Origin: Flavobacterium tyrosinilyticum
GTDB taxonomy: Bacteria; Bacteroidota; Bacteroidia; Flavobacteriales; Flavobacteriaceae
Assembly: GCF_023656565.1 (NCBI RefSeq)
Contig: NZ_JAMOKG010000003.1
Location: 682,001 to 746,000 of the forward strand
Direction: 5' to 3'
Length of the DNA stretch: 64,000 nt
Part shown: positions 15,698 through 25,165 of the stretch, piece after piece
How positions within the stretch are numbered: the stretch's first letter is position 1
How the letters are laid out: each line of letters opens with the position of its first letter
Notes under the pieces: generated by a model
The model's input: the letters and a program-made list of their open reading frames with translations, nothing else
Told to the model about the DNA's origin: nothing
Database searches by the model: none
Translations under genes and position numbers: made by a program

Positions 15698-18600
15698 TTA
15701 GTTTAAAAAGTTCATTACTTTCAATGACTTTTTGTGTCCAGATTTATCTGTTACGATCACGACAAAAATTTGTCTACTAGCAAAACTTGGACTATGAAGC
15801 AATACTTCTTTGTTGTTTTGAATATTTCTAGAACTTGTAACAGTTTGTCCTATGGTATTGAATACATCCACCTGAGCAATGTCTTCTGTTTCATTAGATA
15901 CCGATAAGGTATTGTTTCTAAAATAGGCAACAGTAGTATTGCTTTCTGCTGAAATATCTTCAAGAACTAATGTTTTTGCTGTGGCTTGAGATGCAAAATA
16001 AGCTGCATACGCTTTAGACAATTCAGATGAATTACCACAAGAAGAAGCATCCCAGTTTACAGACCAAGTCATTAAACCTCTTAAAGAAGGATATGGTCCG
16101 CCTGGTTGCATAGTGTATGTTCTTCCTGAGAAATTGGTTCCATTTCTTAAATAATCCATAGCATTAATTCCTTCTGTCGGAGTTAAATAACCGCTACCTG
16201 CTGCACTCGGACAAGCTGGTAATGCAATAAGAACTTTTGAAGCTGGCAATCCATCAAAACGCATTCCTGTTGAAGCAATGTTATACCCTTTTATGATCAT
16301 ATCAGTCAAGGCTGTAACCATGTTGGCTTTCTTAGCCGTGCCATAATATTGGCCATCTAATCCGTTTTCTCCTCCTGTGTTATACAATTGTACCGCTAAC
16401 AAATCTAACTCGTTGCGTAAGTTTTGAATAATTGGCAAGAACGAACCAAAAGTATCTGTATAAGTAGTATATCCTCCTTGTACATATTGTGTTTCTGGAG
16501 CTGCAGTCAATAAAAATCCAGGGCCATAGTACGCTTTTAATTCTTTAAAAGCATCTACTACGTTTTTCAATCTTGGATAAGCCGAAATACCGGCATAAGA
16601 AATATCTCTCAAACCACCAGCGCTAAAATTCATCGATCCGCCTTCAAAATCAATATCAACTCCATCAAATTGATACTCGTCAATAATGGCTTTTAGACCA
16701 TTAACAAAAATATTTTTCTGAGTTACATTATCTAAAACAACATGACCATTTTGACCTCCAATAGAAACAATAACAGGAACACCGCTATCTCTTAAGGCTT
16801 TGATATCATTTTTCAACAATTGCTTATTGAAAACACCATTGGTCAAATATCTCGCATCGTTTGTGGTTAATATTGGTGTATAACCATCTCTATTCACGGT
16901 TTCTACGAAAGAATAATCAACTACGTTAAATTTACTTCCGACCATTTGAGAAAAATATAAAAATGGAGCTGCAGTATTTTCCCAAGAATGTGCGTACCCT
17001 AAAATAATTTTAGATGGAAGCGGAATAAATCTATTACCACTTATTGTAGCAATTTTAATGGTATTGTTTAATGTCGTTACAGCAGCTTTATTATCGGTTG
17101 CTTTAATTACAATTGGATAATCTTGATATGCAGTTGGCGTAAAATTATACGTATAAGTATTATTTGTACCAGCTGTCATGTTAAACGTGCCTCCATTTAT
17201 GGTAATCGCAACACCAGAAACCGATCCGTCACTATCGACAGCTGTAACTGAAATTGGCACAACTTGGAAAGAGCTTTGGTATACCGTAGTATTTGATGGC
17301 GAATTCCAAGTGATTACAGGCAATGAATTTGGACAGTTTGCACCTGAACAATTTAATGTAAAAGTATATGTTTTTGAATCTGTTGTTCCGTTTGAAGCCG
17401 TAGCTGTGACAGTTAATGTATGACTTTGCGAAAACTGATTTGCTACTGGTGTCCAAACCGCGGTATAAGTTCCTGAAGAATTTGTAGCGCTTATGCTTTG
17501 TCCGTCTAAACTAAATACAACAGATGAAATTGTAGTGGCATCTGTAGCACTTAATCCTACACTTGCAACAAAGTTAATTGCCGAACCTAAATTTATAGCA
17601 ATCGCCGAAGCTGTTGGTGCTGTAATAGCAACCACTGGCTTAGTCACAACCGTTGTTTGTGTATTGAAATTATAAACTGTTGGCGCTGTTGGAACGGCGA
17701 AGTTTGCTAGATTATTTGGATAATAAGCTACTTCACCGTTTTGCCATGAATTTAATTTCAAGCTTAAAATTTGTGTATAACCCGCTACAACTGAATCATC
17801 AAAAGCGTAATTTCCTGATGCATCTGTTGTCGCTAGAACGCTTTTCCAGTTGTGCGTGTTATCTGTCCATGGTAAAACAATTTCCACTTTTGCATTTGCT
17901 ACAGGCGTTGAACCGTTTTTCACCGTTCCACTGATTAAGTTTGTAGCTGCCGCTAATGCTACTCTAGCCGTTGAACTTGTATTAAAGTTGTATGTTGTTG
18001 GGCTTGCAGGAACTGCAAAGTTGGCTAGATTATTAGGATAATAATTTACCTCTCCGTTTGACCAAGTATTTAGTTTTAAACTTGTAATGGTTGTATAACC
18101 GTCTATAACAGAATTATCAAAACTGTATTTTCCTTGTGCATCTGTTGTTGCCAGAACACTTTTCCACGGATGTGCATTATCTGTCCAAGGTAAAACCAAT
18201 TCTACTTTGGCTCCTGAAACTGGAGTTGTTCCGTTTTTAACTGTTCCGCTAATTTTGCTTGAAGTCGTTACAACATCTTGAGCAAAATTTAATGTTTTAT
18301 TGGCATTCAAATTAGAATAAACTGTCGACGCCGGTGTAAATGTCTGTCCTGTTAAAGCTGCAGTTACAGTGTAATTTCCGCCAGAAGCTAAAGTCAATGA
18401 ATATGACCCAGTTGAATTAGTTGTTGCCGTAACATTTCCTGCTGTAGAAGCTGCCGTAACGGTTACGCCAGAAACTGCAGTACTTCCGTTAAGAACTGTT
18501 CCGCTTACGGTGTACGTTACAACTGCCGCACCTTGAGTGAAATTCAACGTCTTGTTGGCATCAATTGCATTGTAAACTGTTGAAGCTGGAGTATAAGAAA

Positions 18601-20434
18601 ATCCAGATTTTGAAGCTGTAACTGTGAAGTTTAAACCTGCTGTTAAACCTGCAACGCTGTAAGCCCCACTTGCATTTGAAACTGCTGTCAAAGTTGTGCT
18701 TCCTGAAACTGCTGAAATTGTAACGCCCGAAACTGGAGTTGTTCCGTCTAAAACTGTTCCGCTTACGGTATAAGTTGGCTGAGTTCCGTTAATCACAACT
18801 GCCGTTTGATTTACTGTTACATTGTTTAGTGATACTGGAACAAAGGTATAACTCGCTTTTAAAGCTGTAAGCGAATAGTTTTGTCCTGAAGTTAGATTAT
18901 TGAATGCAAAATTTCCTGTTTGAGAAACTACTGTCTGGATAACAGCATTAGATGCATTACGCAATTCAACAGTAACATTAGTAACCAAAGTCGATCCGTT
19001 TTTTACAGAACCAGAAATACTTACTGTTCCTGGAACAACACTGCCGAAAGAAGCGTCAACTTGGTTTAATAATGAATTTGGAATAGCACCTCTGGTATCT
19101 TGAGATAATTCCCAAATCATACCTCCTGCTAAGTTTTTCGATTTTATATACTGCACTTTTAAGTCCATTGACTGTTTATCTTCATAAGAAATAAACTCTT
19201 TTCTAGTAGCATTATATAAATAAGGAACTTTTGTAGTATTATCAAAATAACGTACCCATCCTGCTGAAGCCGCAGATGGCGTTACCATCATCGTGTTTGG
19301 ATCTAAATAAGCATGCGAATTGGTAACTGGATTTCCAACTAAATCACAGATTTCGATACTTCCAGATTTTTCACAAGCTCCTGAACCATCCCATGTTCCG
19401 GTTGGGTTTTGCGGATTTGTACATCCAGGAACTGCATATCTTGGTGCTGAAACAAATAATCCGTTTGTTGAATTTGCAGCAACGTTATCGAATTTTTTTC
19501 CGTAGAAAGGCAATCCCATGATTAATTTATTCGCAGGAAAACCAATTACGTTTAGATATTGATTGGTCAATTCGTCTAATGATTCAGATTGCGTTGCGCC
19601 ATACAACGGATCATTAGTGTTCCCGCTTGCATATAAAGGAGCATTATAGCAGGTTTTATCATACCAGTTTCCTCCAAAATCATATCCAAAATAGGTAATA
19701 TAATCGCAGTAAGTCGAAATATCTTCGCTCATACCATACTGCGCTCTGTTGTTTGGCCCTAAATACTGTTTAGCAACGTTTCTAACATTGTTTCCTGCAG
19801 CAATGGTAACCAATTTATTTGGCATTGCCTGACGCATTGCTTTCAATAAAAGCACTAAATTTTTATTATCGTCTGGACTGTATTTTTGCGGAGGAACAGG
19901 CGCACCATTTACTATTTCTGTACCGTCAGTTCCACCCGAAAGAGGATATTCCCAATCGATGTCAAAACCGTCAATAAAAGGATACGTAGTAATAAAGTTT
20001 GCCATATCTGCTGCTAAAGCTGCTCTTGCTACAGGACTTGCAGCAATTGGAGAAAGATCTTGTCCTTTTGTCCAGCCTCCAACAGAAATTAGAATTTTTA
20101 AATGCGGATACTTTTCTTTTAATTTCATTAAATCATAAAAGTTTCCTTTTACTGGCGCATCCCACGGAATGCCGCCCTCCATATGCTCATAATCAGCATA
20201 AGTGTCTAAACATTTTAATTTGGTATTCTCTGGATGGGCAGGATCATAAGTTGTGCCATAAAAAGAATAATTTAAATGCGTTATTTTACTTCCATCAATT
20301 TTAGGAACATTAAAATCCCTAGCATAGATAGACCATTGCGCATAATACCCCACTACTTTTTTTCCGTGAGCTGGTTGAGCCAACGCTAGTAAGGGAAACA
20401 ACAACAAAAAGAGCAATCTGTAATAATGTTTCAT
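15698..20434 (-). CDS. chiA: Chitinase ChiA with two GH18 catalytic domains
   Basis: The protein has 1578 residues. A signal peptide (LLFLLLFPLLALAQ) leads into GH18 domain 1 (~25-470), whose motif DGFDIDWE lies at 155-162 with catalytic acid E162. Carboxypeptidase-regulatory/SdrD-like repeats follow (SGTVLDGTTPVSGV and relatives), including two ~106-residue near-copies from residues 728 and 834 that share KVELVLPWTDN and YYPNNLANFAVP. Ig-like modules come next, then GH18 domain 2 (~1155-1480) with DGVDIDFE and acid E1264. The C-terminal ~80 residues (NETEDIAQVDVFNTIGQTV to the end) resemble a T9SS sorting domain, though not a textbook one. Size and architecture match F. johnsoniae ChiA, a secreted enzyme needed for chitin use. 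It is last in the susC-susD-nagB-GH20-chiA series. Confidence 0.96.
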   Translation of the reverse strand: MKHYYRLLFLLLFPLLALAQPAHGKKVVGYYAQWSIYARDFNVPKIDGSKITHLNYSFYGTTYDPAHPENTKLKCLDTYADYEHMEGGIPWDAPVKGNFYDLMKLKEKYPHLKILISVGGWTKGQDLSPIAASPVARAALAADMANFITTYPFIDGFDIDWEYPLSGGTDGTEIVNGAPVPPQKYSPDDNKNLVLLLKAMRQAMPNKLVTIAAGNNVRNVAKQYLGPNNRAQYGMSEDISTYCDYITYFGYDFGGNWYDKTCYNAPLYASGNTNDPLYGATQSESLDELTNQYLNVIGFPANKLIMGLPFYGKKFDNVAANSTNGLFVSAPRYAVPGCTNPQNPTGTWDGSGACEKSGSIEICDLVGNPVTNSHAYLDPNTMMVTPSAASAGWVRYFDNTTKVPYLYNATRKEFISYEDKQSMDLKVQYIKSKNLAGGMIWELSQDTRGAIPNSLLNQVDASFGSVVPGTVSISGSVKNGSTLVTNVTVELRNASNAVIQTVVSQTGNFAFNNLTSGQNYSLTALKASYTFVPVSLNNVTVNQTAVVINGTQPTYTVSGTVLDGTTPVSGVTISAVSGSTTLTAVSNASGAYSVAGLTAGLNFTVTASKSGFSYTPASTVYNAIDANKTLNFTQGAAVVTYTVSGTVLNGSTAVSGVTVTAASTAGNVTATTNSTGSYSLTLASGGNYTVTAALTGQTFTPASTVYSNLNANKTLNFAQDVVTTSSKISGTVKNGTTPVSGAKVELVLPWTDNAHPWKSVLATTDAQGKYSFDNSVIDGYTTITSLKLNTWSNGEVNYYPNNLANFAVPASPTTYNFNTSSTARVALAAATNLISGTVKNGSTPVANAKVEIVLPWTDNTHNWKSVLATTDASGNYAFDDSVVAGYTQILSLKLNSWQNGEVAYYPNNLANFAVPTAPTVYNFNTQTTVVTKPVVAITAPTASAIAINLGSAINFVASVGLSATDATTISSVVFSLDGQSISATNSSGTYTAVWTPVANQFSQSHTLTVTATASNGTTDSKTYTFTLNCSGANCPNSLPVITWNSPSNTTVYQSSFQVVPISVTAVDSDGSVSGVAITINGGTFNMTAGTNNTYTYNFTPTAYQDYPIVIKATDNKAAVTTLNNTIKIATISGNRFIPLPSKIILGYAHSWENTAAPFLYFSQMVGSKFNVVDYSFVETVNRDGYTPILTTNDARYLTNGVFNKQLLKNDIKALRDSGVPVIVSIGGQNGHVVLDNVTQKNIFVNGLKAIIDEYQFDGVDIDFEGGSMNFSAGGLRDISYAGISAYPRLKNVVDAFKELKAYYGPGFLLTAAPETQYVQGGYTTYTDTFGSFLPIIQNLRNELDLLAVQLYNTGGENGLDGQYYGTAKKANMVTALTDMIIKGYNIASTGMRFDGLPASKVLIALPACPSAAGSGYLTPTEGINAMDYLRNGTNFSGRTYTMQPGGPYPSLRGLMTWSVNWDASSCGNSSELSKAYAAYFASQATAKTLVLEDISAESNTTVAYFRNNTLSVSNETEDIAQVDVFNTIGQTVTSSRNIQNNKEVLLHSPSFASRQIFVVIVTDKSGHKKSLKVMNFLN

Positions 20435-20903
20435 AGTTAATAAATATTAGTTAATAGAAAATAAATAATTGGGCCGCAGAAGCTTTTAAAATCTTCTGGG
20501 TTTCGCTCAACTGCAGATTGGAACCCCGCGGTCGATTGGAAATAAACTCAAATTACATTCTATAGATAAATATTACTATTACCGATTCATTCATAATCAT
20601 TAGTAAATAGCAGTGATCGATATTTATTTATAATTCTAAAAATTAATCTTAAATACAAATGATAAATTTGGGACTAATCATCAATCTATACTCTCGTTTT
20701 TTGTCATGTTTTGTGGTATTCTAATTCTTCTATTTGGTTTTAAAGGTTAATACTAATTTTATGGCTTATATTTTTATTATTGAATTAAGTTAAGTGCTGC
20801 TTACTTCTGAAATCTTGGCTATAACTATCTCTACCGTGGAACTCCGGCAGAGATAATTAAAAGCCTGATTAATGTAACTCTAAAACACTAACTCAACCAA
20901 AAT
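20435..20903. other. Long chiA leader / intergenic region (469 bases)
   Basis: No open reading frame of note is present. It contains a hairpin right after the hexosaminidase gene (20822-20859), an A+T-rich centre that may hold a promoter, and a locally G+C-rich stretch at 20470-20540. On the minus strand that stretch can pair CAGAAGATTTT with AAAAGCTTCTG just before chiA. I could not find a clean TAnnTTTG box. The length suggests chiA has its own leader or promoter. Confidence 0.5.
20822..20859 (-). other. Hairpin between the GH20 and chiA genes
   Basis: The minus strand reads AATTATCTCTGCCG, an 8-base loop (GAGTTCCA), then CGGTAGAGATAGTT, a stem of about 14 bp with G-T pairs. No T run follows, so it may be a processing or mRNA-stabilizing element instead of a terminator. 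Confidence 0.6.
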
Positions 20904-22970
20904 TTATATTAGTTTCTTTAAACTCTCATAAACTGACAATTCTACGTCAGCATGATCTTTTGTATTGCATTGCTCTATTAGACTTTTTAAATCTGCTGGT
21001 TTTAAAGTCGATTTATTATCTAATACAAGTAATAATTCTTGCGATGCATCACTTAACTTTTTAGACAAAGGCAAAATTGGCTGCACTAATGGTGCATTGG
21101 CACTTAGCGCTGTTAAGTCTTTATTTACAGTAATCCATTTATTAAAAAATGCTGTCACTTTTGCTTTATTATCAGCCGATTTATTTGCTAAATATTGATT
21201 TACTGCAGCATCAAACGCAAGTGCATCTTTTGCGTCTGGTCCGCATGCATCTGCAAACAAGGTAAACGGAGAATACATCTGATACTCTGTTCCTCCTTTG
21301 TTACGAGTATATCCTTTTAAAGGCTCACTAACTTTAGAAAATTCTTCAAGCGACTGAATGTTTTGATTGTTGGCAATATTTCTTAAAATAACATCTTTGT
21401 TACGAATGTGCGTAATGCCTAATTCTTCTAATCTGAAAGAAATCTGTTCTAAACGTTTGCGCATATTTTCTACATCCACTACATCTTCTGCAGACCACAA
21501 TCTTTCAGCAATAGCAGCTGTTCTTGGCCAAACTCGAGAATCTATCGTGGTTGGTGTAGCCAATTCTGTCCACATTGTTGCTTCTCCACCCAAGATCCTT
21601 GCTTTTTCATCGCTGGTTAAATTAGCTCCTTTTGGCATCGGATCATTTAAATAATGGCTTGCTATTGGGTACATTAAATCGATATAATAGCCATTTGAAA
21701 GAACGGTTTTGTATCCTTTTTTAACTGCATCTACTAAAGATTGCCCAGCTGCCATTCCTTCATTTGGACCTCTCCAAGAATGTACAATAGCTTCTTTAGA
21801 TAAATCTTTTGTCAAGATTTCTTCCCACCCCATCAATTGTTTTCCGTGTTTCTTTAACATCGGTGCCAATTGCATGGTAAAATAAGTTTGCAATTCGTGG
21901 TTGGTTTTTAAATTATGCTTCTTTTTGAATTCTTGAATCTTCGGATTTGCATCCCAATCTTTTCCTTCGTTTTCATCTCCTCCAATATGGAAATAAGCGC
22001 CAGGAAATAATGGACAAACCTCATCAAAAACTTCACTTAATAATTGATATGTTTTAGGATTTGAAGGATCTAATGTTGGCGAAAAAATACCCGCATTTCT
22101 TTCAATTCCATAGGTAGCAATTGCTGTACCTTGAATATTTTTTTCAGATGTTCCTCCTGTCAGCGTGATTACTTTACTGCCAATTTCTGGATAAGCCGTT
22201 AAAATTGCAGATCCGTGACCCGGAACATCTATTTCTGGAACAATTAAAATACCGCGCTCATCGGCATATTTTACGATATTTTTAATTTCCTCTTGTGTAT
22301 AATACATTCCATCTGAAGCTAATTGAGTAAACTTTGGATGTTTTTTCATTTCGATTCTCCAACCTTGATCATCAACCAAATGCCAGTGAAAAACATTCAT
22401 TTTCACAGCTGCCAATGCATCAATATTTCTCTTAATTACGTCAATTGGCTGAAAATGTCTTGAAACATCAATCATTAAACCTCTCCATGTAAATCTTGGG
22501 AAATCTGAAATTTTTGAAACTGGAAAATAAAAAGATTTTGAGTTGTTTTGAAGCATCTGCAACAATGTCTCCAAACCATGTAAAGCTCCTAAATCACTTG
22601 AAGCGTTTATTGTTATTTTATTTGAAGTAATATCTAAATGATAACTTTCGTCTTCGTACAAACCAATTTTACCGCTTTTAGTGCAATTGATCTGCAATTC
22701 TGCATTTGGAACTTCATTTAGTTTTTCAATAAAACCTTGTTCGAAAAATATACCTGTTCTACCATCTAAGCGGCGCAAAAAACGAGTTACTCCTCCAAAT
22801 ATTCTAGCATTTGGATTTCCTGTAATGTTTACTTTAAAATTTTTAGTTAAATTAAAATTACCTTCATTAATAACAACATTCTGAGGCCAAGGCATAAGAT
22901 TTAGCTGCTCCTTCTGGACTTGAGCACCTGCTGTTAAACCTGCAAATAATAGTACAAATAGATATTTCAT
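20904..22970 (-). CDS. Beta-N-acetylhexosaminidase, GH20
   Basis: The protein has 688 residues. The signal peptide (LFVLLFAGLTAGAQ) is followed by an N-terminal GH20b-like domain (~20-150; LNLMPWPQNV is typical). The GH20 TIM barrel (~155-500) has RGLMIDVSRHFQ, HWHLVDDQGWRIE, PEIDVPGHG and the catalytic Asp-Glu pair in HIGGDENEGKDW. A helical C-terminal region follows. The enzyme releases GlcNAc from the non-reducing end of chitin oligosaccharides and is probably periplasmic or envelope-bound. It lies between the nagB fusion and chiA, on the same strand, matching the F. johnsoniae chitin locus. There is no lipobox Cys. Confidence 0.95.
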   Translation of the reverse strand: MKYLFVLLFAGLTAGAQVQKEQLNLMPWPQNVVINEGNFNLTKNFKVNITGNPNARIFGGVTRFLRRLDGRTGIFFEQGFIEKLNEVPNAELQINCTKSGKIGLYEDESYHLDITSNKITINASSDLGALHGLETLLQMLQNNSKSFYFPVSKISDFPRFTWRGLMIDVSRHFQPIDVIKRNIDALAAVKMNVFHWHLVDDQGWRIEMKKHPKFTQLASDGMYYTQEEIKNIVKYADERGILIVPEIDVPGHGSAILTAYPEIGSKVITLTGGTSEKNIQGTAIATYGIERNAGIFSPTLDPSNPKTYQLLSEVFDEVCPLFPGAYFHIGGDENEGKDWDANPKIQEFKKKHNLKTNHELQTYFTMQLAPMLKKHGKQLMGWEEILTKDLSKEAIVHSWRGPNEGMAAGQSLVDAVKKGYKTVLSNGYYIDLMYPIASHYLNDPMPKGANLTSDEKARILGGEATMWTELATPTTIDSRVWPRTAAIAERLWSAEDVVDVENMRKRLEQISFRLEELGITHIRNKDVILRNIANNQNIQSLEEFSKVSEPLKGYTRNKGGTEYQMYSPFTLFADACGPDAKDALAFDAAVNQYLANKSADNKAKVTAFFNKWITVNKDLTALSANAPLVQPILPLSKKLSDASQELLLVLDNKSTLKPADLKSLIEQCNTKDHADVELSVYESLKKLI

Positions 22971-23092
22971 TTTTCTTTTTTTTGGTTGGATAGCTTTTTT
23001 ATAAGTATCCTAAATTTATAAAAAAACAAAACTCAGAATGATTTCAGCTTTTACCTCACTTTGCTATGAGATCAATCTGAATTTTGCTATTT

Positions 23093-23112
23093 GATTCATT
23101 CTACAATGAATC
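23093..23112 (-). other. Hairpin between the nagB-fusion and GH20 genes
   Basis: GATTCATT and AATGAATC pair around a four-base loop, 12 bases after the nagB-fusion stop. It is short, but it sits in the same position as the hairpins after susD and after the GH20 gene. Confidence 0.5.
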
Positions 23113-23123
23113 GGAAAAAATTT

Positions 23124-25061
23124 TTAGTAATCAAAACGTTTAAAAGCTTCGATCGCTTCATATTCAGCCAAACCTAATTCATCATATAAGATGGCTGTGT
23201 TTTTATTTCGATCTTCTGCCCTAACCCAAAATTCACGAGAATCGTTACCTTGAAACATCACCCTGTCTTTTTGAGACTGATGGTGTAAAATAGCATGGCG
23301 TTTCAACAAAACCTCTGATGGGCTTAATGGAACTGCCATATCAATTTCGTGAATATCCCATTCATGCCAAGCTCCTCTATACAACCATAACCAACAGTCA
23401 TCCATGTACGGTTCTGGTTTAAGTTCTTTTAAAGCGGCAAAAATGGCATTTAAACAAACCTCATGTGTTCCGTGCGGATCTGCAAGATCTCCAGCAGCAA
23501 AAACTTGATGTGGTTTTATTTTTGCAATAATATTTTTTACAATAGCAATATCTTCTGGCCCTAACGGATTCTTTTTAACTTGCCCAGTTTCATAAAAAGG
23601 AAGATCTAAAAAGTGTGTATTTTCATCTTTCAGTCCAATATATCTTGTTGCTCCGTAAGATTCTCTTCTTCTAATCAATCCTTTTAATTTTCGGACTTCT
23701 AAAGAATCAATCTGATTTTCAGATTTATTATTTAGAAATTCGATTACTGATTTGAAATTGATATCTGATTTTTCATTTCCGATAAAATCGCTCGCAACTT
23801 CTGCAAATTTTAATGCTTCATCATCTGAAACCGCAATGTTTCCTGAAGTCTGATATACTACGTGAACATCGTGTCCTTGTTTGATTAATTTCGAAAACGT
23901 TCCTCCCATAGAAATCACATCATCATCTGGGTGTGGACTAAAAAGAATAATTCTCTTTTTTGCCGGATTTGCCCTTTCTGGACGAAATGAATCATCTGTG
24001 TTTGGTTTTCCTCCTGGCCATCCGGTAATCGTGTGCTGCAAAATATTGAACATATTAATATTCATATCATAAGCAGAACCTTCTTGAGCCAAAAGATCAG
24101 ACATTCCGTTATTGTTATAATCACGATCTGTCAATTTCAGAATAGATTGTTTTGTTTTTTGACACAACCAAACAATCGCTTTACTTTTTAATTCGGGAGT
24201 CCAAAGACATTCTCCAACTAACCAAGGCGTTTTGAAACGGGTTAACTCTGAAGCTGCCGACTGATCTAAAACAAAAGTTGCGTTTGGATGATTCTGTAAA
24301 AATGTCGCTGGAATTTCTGAACTGATATCGCCTTGAACTGTTCTCTTTATAATATCTGCTTTATTTTGCCCCCATGCCATCAAAACAATACGTTTTGACC
24401 TCATGATGGTTGAAACCCCCATTGTTATGGCACGTTTCGGCACATTATCTATACCATTAAAAGCAGATGAAGCATCGACTCTAGTGATGTGATCTAAGGT
24501 AATAATTCTTGTTCCTGAATTGATATGCGAACCCGGCTCGTTAAATCCAACGTGTCCTGTTCTACCAATTCCAAGCAATTGAAAATCAAGCCCACCTGCA
24601 TTTTTAATATTCATTTCATAATCGATACAATATTGATTGATTTCCTCAATTGCTACTGTACCATCAGGAATATTAATATTTTCAGGTTTGATATCAATGT
24701 GATTAAAAAGATGCTCATGCATGAAATAATGATAGCTCTGATTGTTCTCCTTAGTCATTGGATAATATTCATCCAAATTAAAGGTGATAACATTGCTAAA
24801 ACTAAGTCCTTCTTCTCTGTGCATTCTCACTAGTTCCTCATAAACTTTAATAGGAGAAGAACCTGTTGCAAGACCTAAAACACAAGATTTATTTTTTTCC
24901 TGCTTAGACCTAATTAGCTGCGCAATTTCCTGGGCTACAATTACAGAAGCATCAATCGAGCCTTTAAAGATTTCAATATGAATTTTCTCAAATCGAGTTT
25001 CTTCAAATTTTCCCGCGCTTTTGTAACTAATATCAGGTTTTATTTCTAAAGCACTTTTCAT
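23124..25061 (-). CDS. nagB: Glucosamine-6-phosphate deaminase fused to a PIG-L/LmbE-type deacetylase domain
   Basis: The protein has 645 residues, much longer than NagB alone (~270). Residues ~25-290 are the NagB deaminase: GLATGSSPIKVYEEL, FNLDEYYPM, GIGRTGHVGFNEPGS and AITMGVSTIM. Residues ~365-600 form a PIG-L/LmbE-type domain with the metal-binding motif SPHPDDDVISMGG (around residue 376) and the later DPHGTHEVC. NagB converts glucosamine-6-phosphate to fructose-6-phosphate and ammonia. PIG-L/LmbE enzymes remove N-acetyl groups from GlcNAc derivatives. The fusion may therefore perform both steps on GlcNAc-6-phosphate, and no separate nagA gene is present in this locus. The fusion is known in Bacteroidota; the deacetylase substrate is inferred. 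Confidence 0.93.
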   Translation of the reverse strand: MKSALEIKPDISYKSAGKFEETRFEKIHIEIFKGSIDASVIVAQEIAQLIRSKQEKNKSCVLGLATGSSPIKVYEELVRMHREEGLSFSNVITFNLDEYYPMTKENNQSYHYFMHEHLFNHIDIKPENINIPDGTVAIEEINQYCIDYEMNIKNAGGLDFQLLGIGRTGHVGFNEPGSHINSGTRIITLDHITRVDASSAFNGIDNVPKRAITMGVSTIMRSKRIVLMAWGQNKADIIKRTVQGDISSEIPATFLQNHPNATFVLDQSAASELTRFKTPWLVGECLWTPELKSKAIVWLCQKTKQSILKLTDRDYNNNGMSDLLAQEGSAYDMNINMFNILQHTITGWPGGKPNTDDSFRPERANPAKKRIILFSPHPDDDVISMGGTFSKLIKQGHDVHVVYQTSGNIAVSDDEALKFAEVASDFIGNEKSDINFKSVIEFLNNKSENQIDSLEVRKLKGLIRRRESYGATRYIGLKDENTHFLDLPFYETGQVKKNPLGPEDIAIVKNIIAKIKPHQVFAAGDLADPHGTHEVCLNAIFAALKELKPEPYMDDCWLWLYRGAWHEWDIHEIDMAVPLSPSEVLLKRHAILHHQSQKDRVMFQGNDSREFWVRAEDRNKNTAILYDELGLAEYEAIEAFKRFDY

Positions 25062-25102
25062 TTCTTTTCTTTTTTGTAGTAATTACCATTTTGGTTTTAA
25101 GA

Positions 25103-25134
25103 ATGGTATAGATCGCTTTCGCCATCTATACCAT
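25103..25134 (-). other. GNRA-capped hairpin between susD and nagB-fusion genes
   Basis: The minus strand reads ATGGTATAGAT, then GGCGAAAGCG, then ATCTATACCAT. The 11-bp perfect stem is capped by a GC-GAAA-GC tetraloop. It is too well formed to be chance and has no T run after it. It may protect the 3' end of susCD mRNA or limit readthrough into the enzyme genes. Confidence 0.75.
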
Positions 25135-25165
25135 ACTACTAACCAAACTTAATATTCTCTTTTTT

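Noticed and set aside
17178..18041. Several plus-strand open frames opposite the chiA repeats
   Set aside because: They run antisense to the repetitive Thr/Ser/Val-rich part of chiA, lack ribosome-binding context and have low-complexity products. They are by-products of the chiA codons.
23124..25061. Frameshift or assembly fusion of nagB with a neighbouring gene
   Set aside because: The linker is continuous, both domains are complete, and such NagB-PIG-L/LmbE fusions are known in Bacteroidota.
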